DNA of 64,000 bases from Diplolepis rosae (Eukaryota; Arthropoda; Insecta; Hymenoptera; Diplolepididae). The stretch spans positions 5,364,001-5,428,000 of the forward strand of contig JAPYXD010000753.1 of assembly GCA_030998225.1 (NCBI GenBank), written 5' to 3'. Below are positions 47,301 to 57,500 of this stretch, in pieces (within the stretch, counting starts at the first letter, position 1; every line of letters begins with the position of its first letter). The translations under genes were made by a program, and so were the position numbers. The notes beneath the pieces are model-generated. The model was not told where the DNA came from, searched no databases, and was given only the letters and a program-made list of their open reading frames with translations.

Positions 47301-48216
47301 TAAAAAATGTAAATTATTAATCCACAGGATTCTATTATTTGGAAAACACCTTGATGGGGTTGATTGTGATGGTGGCAGCCATTGGTATGGTTCGTTCTTG
47401 GTTGATGGTACCACAACCTTTGGTAGTTGTGGAAAACCTTGCAGTTGGTAAATTTGCAGCAGCCTATGGAGTATTTGCCATAATCAGTGGTTTAATTTCC
47501 ATAGTATTTGGACCAGTTATCGGCAAGTTTCAAATTAATTTACCATATGGAATTAAATATTAAATAAATCTTATGAAGACATTTTGTAATGGCCCAGATC
47601 TACTTGACTGGTATTGGCTGGTCCAGTGTTGAATGCCAGGACAGTGCCTGGTCAGTGCCACGTTACTGCCAGGTTTTTTATTTAAAAACAGTAATATGAA
47701 GAAATTATACTCTGACTCAGATTACACCCAGACTTGCCAAACCTGGCATAGGATATAATGCTGAGCCAGGCCTGGGCCCTATTTGGCGAGTAGTAAGATT
47801 TTTGTATACTTTACGGGCCTATGCTTGGCTCAATGTTTAATGCCAGGCCAGTGCCATGTAAAAAAATATTTGCATATTGTAAAAAAAATTCTTCATGGTT
47901 CAAAACTGGCACAAAAGTGGCGAGAATTTAATATACATAGTCTAGTGGCTATCTAAAGCTTTGACCAGCTCTAAATGCCAGTCCAGTGCCAGGCCAGTGC
48001 CAGTACAGTGCCAGGTTAGCCGGTTTTTGACCAGAATTTAAGGCTTCCATAACTTTTGTTTCAGGTTTTATAAAAGACTGGACTGACAGTTACGATCTTT
48101 GCCAATGGGGACTTGTGATTTTAAATGTCTTCTTCATTGTACCTTGGGCAATAGAATTTCTCTCGGAATGTACAGTAGGCAAAAAAGATAAAAAACACTC
48201 GATGAATCCAGAATAG
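41377..48216 (+). CDS. MCT-D: SLC16/monocarboxylate-transporter-like protein, 9 exons
   Basis: Exons: 41377-41598, 42831-42957, 44022-44236, 44536-44626, 45802-46082, 46159-46448, 46956-47248, 47328-47522, 48065-48216 (stop TAG). Phases agree; 621 residues. Seen: an acidic N-terminus (a run of Glu at about 44-50), APDGGWGW at 57-64, YFVKRRATV from 181, and a central loop of about 170 residues over exons 5 and 6. The TM8 position that is Asp/Arg in its paralogs is Glu472/Lys476 (ATAELVSK) in an ungapped alignment. Intron 8 begins with GCAAGT, a GC-AG intron. Exon borders in the TM4-TM6 region differ from A, B and C. It is divergent from MCT-C and convergent with the P450. The transporter class is clear; transport activity is uncertain because the TM8 pair is changed. 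Confidence 0.88.
42128..42727. repeat. Foldback element, CCCTGGCGAAAGTATCGG ends
   Basis: A 600-bp near-perfect inverted repeat with arms of about 300 bp meeting around 42428, in MCT-D intron 1. The ends ACCCTGGCGAAAG and CTTTCGCCAGGGT are exact complements. The interior is rich in AATCCGAAT words. Confidence 0.9.
42975..43300. repeat. GTGCGGAAA-family palindromic element in MCT-D intron 2
   Basis: Contains AAAATAGTATATTTCGTATC, GAGCGAGTCGCGACTCGCTC, and CGGTGTCGTTTTGCGTGCGG with complements, as in the copies at 5268-5532 and 22797-23113. Confidence 0.65.
44261..44493. repeat. Short MITE-like inverted repeat, TAAGGCCATGG ends
   Basis: 233 bp with about 60-bp terminal inverted repeats (TAAGGCCATGGGCCAACCGG and complement, through GTAATTGCAATTACAG) and a unique centre, lying in MCT-D intron 3. 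Classic MITE layout without an ORF. Confidence 0.85.
44937..45485. repeat. Foldback element, relative of 31993-32566
   Basis: AAGGGGATCCACCACTTTT at the left and its complement up to AATATTAAAGGTA at the right. The right terminus is truncated where a second inverted repeat begins. In MCT-D intron 4. Confidence 0.75.
45488..45735. repeat. Short inverted repeat, CCTTTGTATTTCCACAT arms
   Basis: About 250-bp hairpin. The left arm CATCCTTTGTATTTCCACAT pairs with ATGTGGAAATGCAAAGGAC at 45705-45724, continuing inward through GTAATTAGG/CAATTACCC. In MCT-D intron 4, abutting the preceding foldback. Confidence 0.75.
46470..46900. repeat. CCAATATTGG-rich repeat in MCT-D intron 6
   Basis: Repeated GGCCAATATTG, GCCAATACTGGCCC and complementary words in both orientations. 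Resembles the MCT-B intron 9 repeat at 20835-21655. Confidence 0.5.
47585..48010. repeat. TGCCAG/CCTGGC-rich repeat in MCT-D intron 8
   Basis: Many copies of CCAGTGCCAGG, TGCCAGGCCAGTGCC and related words, irregularly spaced. It fills the GC-AG intron and resembles 2871-3320 in MCT-A. Confidence 0.55.
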
Positions 48217-48596
48217 TATGAAATATTAGCTTTTATTTATTGATAAGGATGGAGACAAGATAATTATCTGATGAAATTGCATCAATGCAAAAACGTGACC
48301 AATATTTGTTTCTATTTTTCAATGTATAATAAATATATATAAAATATTTTTATAATGAACTATTGTAATGTAGTATAACAAAGTAAAGTTATTTAAATAT
48401 TATACATACTATACTTTACTAATTTCATAAACCGAATACCAACTATCCTCAGTTGCTCGTAAGTCAAGTCAATCAAGTAAAAAAAGTGATCATATTTTTT
48501 AGTGCATTTTAGTTTCTTGAATATTGACTTTGGTGTTTTAATATTTATCTCAGGACTGATTAATAATGTTTTGTGTCTATATATTATACTTTTCAC
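48217..48596. other. Convergent 3' gap between MCT-D and the P450
   Basis: 380 bp separating the two stop codons. It contains AATAAA at 48328-48333 for MCT-D. The P450 3' UTR must lie in the same interval, so the two transcripts probably overlap or nearly do. Confidence 0.5.
48328..48333 (+). promoter_or_regulatory. Candidate polyadenylation signal of MCT-D
   Basis: AATAAA 112 nt downstream of the MCT-D stop codon. Confidence 0.5.
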
Positions 48597-51500
48597 TCAT
48601 GCACTTTTAGTTTTAATTCGAGGCTCAATTTGTATTCTAAAACCATCTGATCTCTTGAGAATTATATCCACTTGCAATTTATAGTCCTTCTCTGTTAAGT
48701 TAGAAGTGATTTTGTAGTTTCTCAAGACCGTAGAGATCAAAACTTTCAACTTTAGCATGGCATATTTTCTTCCCACACAGGACCTGTTTTAATAAAATAA
48801 AATTAACTTTACACAATTCTTATTTTACTTTCAGTAGTTCTGAAAATTTCCATTACTTTAAATTATGAGTATTATTCAGTTCAGAAGTGAATTACTAACC
48901 TGGGTCCAGCACTAAAAGGAATGTAAGAATAATAATGTCTGTTTTGCATTTTTTCAGGCAGGAAGTTATCAGGATCGAAAACTGCCGCATTGGGGTAATA
49001 TTCCTCCAATCGGTGCACTTTGTAAGGAGGAATGATAACCGTACAACCCTTAGGAAGTACATAATCTCCAGAAACTGAAATACGGTAATTTATTTATATT
49101 ATTCCAAATTCAATAAATTATTTTAATTTATTAACCGAGATTACGATACGATTTTTAAAAATATTCAAGGAATTTTGGAATAAAGAAAAATTATTTCGAA
49201 ATAATTTTTAAGACTTTATTGGACACGGGGTCATATGACGTCTCTGGGACGTCTCAGGGACGTTCCAGGGATTTCAGTGATAAGCTTCCTGTTGTCTTAA
49301 GGACGTCTTATGCTTTATGGACGTTATTTAGACTAAATATGCTTTTAGGAGAGGAAAGAGACACATTGAAGTTTGTAAGACGTTCTAAAGACGTCCAATG
49401 ACCTAGCTCCTACTAGCTGTTTGAATTTAAACGACTGTCCATTCGTTACTGAGAAATTAGACGTCATAGGACGTCTTTAGAATGTTTTGAGGACATCAAT
49501 GCGCGGTTTGTTTTGTCTTCTGGACTTTTCATGTCTAAAAATATGAGACGCCTTTAGAATAGCCAAAGACCTGATATTGAAAACTTCTGGACGTTCTCGA
49601 GACGTCTTGAAGACGGCAAATGTCTTTCTACCCACTAAAGTAATTATTATTATCTTCTGAACGCCTCGTGTCTAAAAGACGTCTTTATAAAAATGGAACG
49701 TCTTTAGGATATCAAAAAAACTAACATCGAAGTTTGCAGAACGTCCTCAAAACGTCTGACAGACTTCCGATCTACTCGTGCTCAGTAGGTTTTTTAATTT
49801 TAACGGCTGTCCAGTGGGCATTGGGACATCTGACGTCTTAAGACGTTTACAGGATATCCCAGGAACATCAGTGAGAGGCTTTTTTTCGTCTTCTGGATGT
49901 TTCATGTCTAAAAAAACGTCTTTAAAATATAAGACGTCCTTAGAATATCCAAAGACCTGATATTGAAATCTGTTGGACGTTCTTAAGACGTCTTGAAGAC
50001 GGCAAATGTCTTTCTATCCACTAAGTAATTTTTATTATCTTCTGATCGCCTCGTGTCTAAAAGACGTCTTTATAAAAATGGAACGTCTTTAGGATATCAA
50101 AAAAACTAACATCGAAGTTTGCAGAACGTCCTCAAGACGTCTGACAGACTTCCGATCTATTCGTGCTCACTAGGTTTTTTAATTTTAACGACTGTCCAGT
50201 GGGCATTGGGACATCTGACGTCTTAAGACGTTTACAGGATATCCCAGGAACATCAGTGGGAGGCTTTTTTTCGTCTTCTGGATGTTTCATGTCTAAAAAA
50301 ACGTCTTTAAAATATGAGAGGTCCTTAGAATAGCCAAAGACCTGATATTGAAATCCATTGGACGTTCTTGAGACGTCTTGAAGACGCCAAATGTCTTTCT
50401 ACCCTCTAAATACTTTTTGTTATTTTCAGAACGTCTCGTGTCTAAAAGACAACTTTATAAAAATGGAAAGTCTTCAGGATAGCAAAAAAACTAACATCGA
50501 AGTCTGTAGAACGTCCTTAAGACGTCCCGCATACTTTCGATGTCCTCGTGACGATTGAGATTGAGATTGAAATCTGCGGGATGTTTTCAAGACGCCTTGA
50601 AGTCTTGAAGATTGTAATTTATTTAAATTCAAATAATTACCTAATCTCACGTCCTCGTTTATTTGTCTAGCAATTGCAGGGACAGGAGGAAATAATCTGA
50701 GAGTTTCCATAATTACTCTTTCCAAATATTTCATTTCCAAAGTATCCTGGAAAGTACAAGGCCTATCGGATCCTTTGAAAATTTCATCCAATTCTTCATA
50801 AACTTGAGCCTAAAAATTAATTAAAAATATTTACATTTTCTAAACTCCTGGTTAAAATCAAGCTAAGTTGTAATTTTACTAAAGAACTAAGTATTTAAAA
50901 ATGAAACAAGAACATCAATTAAAAAAATTAAAATATTTAGAAATCAGAATATCGTAACTAAAATAAGAAACAAAAAAATCTCGTTCGCTGCAATGTGCTG
51001 CAATGGTTATACAATTTATAGAGAAATTCCTTGTTAAAAATAGAAATAGTTCATCGATGGATAAAAATATTTAGCTGAGAGAAAATTATTTTTATTGATA
51101 TTATGGGAAACGCTGAAAATGGAAAGAAACTTTTTGCCAAACTATGTTCTACTTGTCACACTTCCGAAAAAAATGGAAAAAATAAAATTGGACCTAACCT
51201 TTTTGGAATTGTAGGAAGAACGAGTGGAAGTAAATTATAAATTATTTTAATAAATGAAAATTCTACTTGACTAATACTGCTTATTTAATTTCTTTCATCA
51301 CTATAATTATTATTATAAGTTTATTAATTTTTTCATTTTTAGCTCTGCCTGGTTTTGGTTATTCTGAAGCAATGAAATCGAAAGGAATTACATGGAATGA
51401 AAGCAATTTAGACTTATACCTAGAAAAACCAAAAAATATAGTTCCAGGTGGAAAAATGGTTTTTGCAGGTATGAAAAAAGCAGAAGAAAGAAAGGATGTC

Positions 51501-54500
51501 ATAGCTTTTTTGAGGGATCTGAAGTAGCTAATGTTATTTTTCTAAAACTCCAGCGTAACTGAAAAACTAATTGTTTTTACATTTTTGTGTTAATGTAATT
51601 TTTAAACTGCTTTAAAGGATGTTTTTTGGGATTTAATTTTTAACGCTCTAATTATCTGATTATGCTTGCTACAATTGAATAAATATCTGTCTTTCATTTC
51701 AAATTTTAAGTTTAATTTTTCTCATGAATTGTCTTATTATAGAAAATTAATTTTCTGAATTGTTATTATTATTGTAACCTGAATATCCTGATGAGCTCCA
51801 AGGGCACAAAAGACAAAACTGGACCCTGCTGCTGTGGTATCATGACCCTGGAATAAAAAAGGCCATTTTAATTATTTTAAAATCATTTTTGAGCCTATTT
51901 TGAATATTTTACTTAAATTTTATGTTTTTACCTCAAACATGATTGTGTCCACTTCCTCTTTAATTTCCTCGTCAGATAATTTTGCACCATCTCTTGCCAG
52001 TTCCAACATGAGATCCAAGAAAGCGAGACGTCTTTTCTCACCTTAAAAATTAGTTAATAATACAATTTTAAAAATATTCTAATTTAATGCAAGTAATTTT
52101 TTTGATATAGGAATAATTGTTTAAAAATCGTACCGACGTCATTTTCATCATTTTCGTCTAGATCGTCCCTGACGTAATGCATATTAGAATAATCCTTCGA
52201 ATCCTTTTCAGATTTTGCATTTTCTATCATTTTCTTCAATTCTGCCTCCTTTCTTCTTTCTTTTTCTGCAGCAGAAATTTCACCCTTTGCCAAAAATTCA
52301 GCTTTTCTTTTTTTAATAACTCGACTTGTGAGACCATGAATAGTTGCCAAAAGTTTTTCTTGTTGCTTTGCGAAATTCGTAAACTTGAAAAGAGTATCTA
52401 TCCGCAACAGGAAGTCGTATTGTCTTCGATGAATAATGTCGCACATTCTAGGCAAATTGAAACTCTTATGTAAATATAATCATTGTCTCAAAAATTATGA
52501 ATGGCATATATGAATCAATATGAAAAGATAATATGACAGTGATAAGCATTTTTATTCTTTTATCATTTTCATATTTATTCAGTTTCAAATTATAATTCCT
52601 TCAATTTAAATATTTAATACCTTTTTCTTAAAGTCTGGTTATTTTATATTTTCAACTTTTTATTATTATGAACATTTTTCTACTCAATTTACCGCTCTTT
52701 TGTTACCATATCTTTTTGGGTGAACAAGGTAGCTAACAACATAGAATAACATTTTTTCTTTGAAAGTGTTTTTTTTTTATAAACATAAAATCATGATTTA
52801 AAATAAAAATTAAAAGTGAAGTACTTAATTGTTCAGAGGACATTGGACGTTCTAGGGACATTACTTAGTTTGCATGGGGATAATTGATGATTTTAAGACA
52901 TCTCAGGAAATATTATATCTTGTAGACGTCTTTTAAACGAGACGTCCGAAAGACAACAAAAAATACTGAGTGTGCACGAGGATAATAGACGTCTGCAAGA
53001 CGTCTTGAAGACGTTCTGCACTTCGATATTAGTCTTTTTGTTATTTTCAAACTTTATGTTTTATAGACGTCTTTTATACAAGGCACCCGAAAAACAACAA
53101 AAAATACTAAGTTTGCACGGGGACATTTGACAATTTCAAGACGTCTGAGGAAATATTATATCTTGGAGACGTCCTTTAGACGAGACGACCGAAAGACAAC
53201 AAAAAATACTTAGTTTGCATGGGGACAATTGATGATTTTAAGACATCTCAGGAAATATTATATCTTGTAGACGTCTTTTAGACGAGACGTCCGAAAGACA
53301 ACAAAAAATACTGAGTGTGCACGAGGATAATAGACGTCTGCAAGACGTCTTGAAGACGTTCTGACTTCGATATTAGTCTTTTTGTTATTTTCAAACTTTA
53401 TGTTTTATAGACGTCTTTTATACAAGACGTCCGAAAAGCAACAAAAAATACTTAGTTTGTACGGGGAAATTTGACAATTTTAAGACGTCTGAGGGAATAT
53501 TATATCTTGGAGACGTCTTTTAGAAGAGACGTTCGAAAGACAAAAGAAAATACTAAGTGTGCACAAGGATAATAGACATCTGCAAGACGTCTTGAAGACG
53601 TTATGCAGACTTCAATATTAGTCTTTTTGCTATTTTGCAAACTTTATGTTTTACAGACGTCTTTCATACAAGACGTCCAAAAGACAAAAAAGATATTTAG
53701 TTTGCACGGGGACATTTGGCGATTTTAAGACATCTCAGGAAATATTATATGTTGGAGACGTCTTTTAGACGAGAGGTCAGAAAGACAACAAAAAATACTA
53801 AGTGTGCACGAGGACAATAGACGTCTGCGGGACATCTTAAAGACATTCTGCAGACTTCAATATTAGTCTTTTTGCTATTTTGCAAACTTTATGTTTTACA
53901 GACGTCTTTTATACAAGATGTCTCAAAAACAACAAAAAATACTAAGTGTGCACAAGGATAATAGACGTCTGCAAGACGTCTTGAAGACGTTCTGCAGACT
54001 TCAATATTAGTCTTTTTGCTATTTTGCAAACTTTATGTTTTACAGACGTCTTTTATACAAGACGTCTCAAAAACAACAAAAAATACTAAGAGTGCACAAG
54101 GATAATAGACGTCTGCAAGACGTCTTGAAGACGTTCTGCAGACTTCAATATTAGTCTTTTTGCTATTTTGCAAACTTTATGTTTTACAGACGTCTTTTAT
54201 ACAAGACGTCCAAAAGACAAAAATGATATTTAGTTTGCACGGGGACATTTGGCGATTTTAAGACATCTCAGGAAATATTATATGTTGGAGACGTCTTTTA
54301 GACGAGAGGTCAGAAAGACAACAAAAAACACTAAGTGTGCACGAGGACAATAGACATCTGCGGGACGTCTTAAAGACATTCTGCAGACTTCAATATTAGT
54401 CTTTATGCTATTTTGCAAACTTTATGTTTTTAGACGTCTTTTATACAAGACGTCTCAAAAACAACAAAGAATACTAAGTGTGCACAAGGATAATAGACGT

Positions 54501-57500
54501 CTGCAAGACGTCTTGAAGACGTTCTGCAGACTTCAATATTAGTCTATTTGCTATTTTGCAAACTTTGTGTTTTACAGACGTCTTTTATACAAGACGTCTC
54601 AAAAACAACAAAAAATACTAAGTGTCCACGAGGACAATAGACGTCTGCGGGACGTCTTAAAGACATTTTGCAGACTTCAATATTAGTCTTTTTACTATTT
54701 TGCAAACTTTATGTTTTATAGACGTCTTTTATACAAGACCTCTCAAAAACAACACAAAATACTTAGTTTGCACGGGGACATTTGACGTCTACTGGTCGTC
54801 TTAAAGACGTTCTGCAGACTTTAATGTTAGTCTTTTTGCTATCCTGATGTCGTTTTATTTTTATAAAGACGGCATGTAGGCATAAGACGTTCGAAAGCAA
54901 CAAGAAGGACGTAGTCAGCACAGGGAAATTCAGCGTCTGCGGAACGTCTTGTTTTCCTAATTTCAAACTCTGGCTGAATTCTAGCTTTACAATTAGTTGT
55001 TTTGAGTCATTTAACTGATAATTTAGTTTAAAAATAATTGACTGTATAGCTAGAATATAGTTACTGATTGAAATTAGTAAAAAACAAATAATTTAAACTA
55101 AGAGAGTGAAGATATATTTTATGAATTGTACTCACTTTAAAACAGCCATGGCATAATCGAAGCCACCTTTCTCTTTTTCAGACCTACTAAGACCCATTGC
55201 AGTTTCTAATAAAATATCAACAGTGATCGCTGACATGTAATCATGACAATCGAATTCTTTGCCAACTTCTTTTCGCAGCTTCATAACGAGGTCTCTACTA
55301 TTTTCGTAGAAAAGTGGAACGAAAGTTTTGAGTATATTTAAATGAAAAGTAGGTGCAATTATTTTCCTATGACTTTTCCATTTTTCTCCACTACTGATAA
55401 GAAGACCCTCTCCCAGCCAGGGCTGGAAAAACCTTTAAGAATAATATTAAGTTGAAATATTAAAAATTGTTTAATTAATTAATTACTCATATTTTGAGAA
55501 AACTAATTAGAAAAATAGAAACTGATCTTAAAAAAATACCTGTATTCAGGTGATTTGTCAATATGAACGTGGCTACTAAGGATAATTTCAATATCCTTGG
55601 GATCTATGAGAAAAACCAAAAGCTTTGGACCGAGAAAAGCTCGGATTACATTTCCATATAAATCGTGTTCAAGGACTGTTTGCAAAACATCCTTAGGATG
55701 TACTCTCACTGCCATTAAAGCATTTCCGAAAAATGGAACTGTAGGTGGTCCTGCAAAAGTTATTTATCTTTTATTTTCCTTAATTTCTATGAACTTAAGG
55801 AAAATATTTTTCAAACTAAATTCGATGTAAAACCTGATATTAAAATTGTTATTAGTTAAAAAGTCTAACAGAATAAAATTAGTAAAGATTCTACTGCTCT
55901 CTAAATCTGAATCAGTTAAAATCTACTGATTATCAGGGAAATTTTACTGATTCAAATAGCTAAAAAGAGGTTACTGTTAATCAGTCAAACTTAACTGATT
56001 AATTCAGTGAAAATTAAGTGATTTAACAGTGAAATATATTTTTATAACTGATTCGATCAGTGAAAATTAACTAATTTAACAGTGAAAAATATTTTTTTAC
56101 TGGTAAACCAGTGAAAAGGCAAATCACTGATTTAATCAGTAAAAATTTGACTGATTCATATTTAGAGAGTGATGAAACGGTGAAATTTACTAATACAAGA
56201 ATCCATTTTGCTACCGAACTAGCAAAAACCCTTGGACAAAAGTATTTTGTTATTTTAAAAGCTTATTAAATTGTTACTAAATCAGAATTAGTTACAACTA
56301 CTAGTTAAAACAGTGTAAAACCGTTTATTAATTGCATTGATAAGCTTTTCTGCTCATAATTAATGATGCGATTTTAATAAATCATGGATTATTTATTTAG
56401 GGAAAAGATTTTCTACAACTTGATCGTTTCTAATTTTTGAAAATATATTCTTTAATGGCTGGAATCATTAAAAAACAATAATTTTTATAAACAAATTGTT
56501 AAATGTAATAGTAATTTATTTATTTTTCAAAATTGGTAACGGTCATGTTGTAGAGAATCGTTTTCCTGACAAAATGATCCGTGATTTATTAGAATAGCAT
56601 CATTTTTTGAAATTTGGCTCGAAGCGATAAGGAAAAAAGTGACAGGTGCCAAAAATCACATTTGCGTGAATTGTTGCTTTCCTATACATTTCAGCGGAAA
56701 AAAGGTGGAGAGACGAAAAAAAGTAGACAATATTCTGAGAAATAAAAACAAAAAAAGAATGTTCTAGTACTAATAGTGAGAATGAGAATGTTCTAACTTT
56801 ATATACCTTGGACTTACGATTTTTTAATTTTTATTTGTCTTGTTTACTGGTTTTTTTCATTTTTTTTCAAAAATTGAATAATTGTTGACCCTCTCTGTCT
56901 TGTGTGAGTCAAACTTATTAAAAAGTGTAATTGCAGTCCTGTGTTTGCTATCATAAGCAAATATTATGCGCATGGTAATTAATAATGACAAATTAAATAT
57001 TTATTATCAATTAATAAATAACTACTTGAATAAATAATTTTTCAAAAACAGTTTTTCATTTTCTGCATCTATTGTATTTGTTTTTTGACAGTAATTAATT
57101 CAAAAGGTATTTATTTGTCATTTTTCATGAGCACGCGAATAATTTTTAAAACAAATAAATGTTATTAACAATTTAGTTTTCACCTTTTAATGCATTTTTT
57201 CTCCTTTTGTTCCAAAACTTAATTGAAAATTTATAAATAGTGAACAATTTTTTGTTCAAAAATATGTTTCTGACAAAGAGCAAATTAAAAATATGAAAAA
57301 GATAAAAAATTATTCTGAAAAAATTAATTAATTAAAATAGTTATTTGCTAACTAATAGTAAGTATTTAATTTGTCATTATTAATCACTATTCGCATAATA
57401 TTTGCTTATAATAGGTGTTAAATCTAAGAGGCTTCATCTCGCGATCTAATAGATCTAGAAGGTTGTTCTTTTATGGGAATTAAAGATAATTACGTCTAGT

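Noticed and set aside
49215..54965. Regularly spaced GACGTC repeats as a CRISPR array
   Set aside because: Eukaryotic intron context, degenerate and variable units, no uniform spacers and no cas genes.
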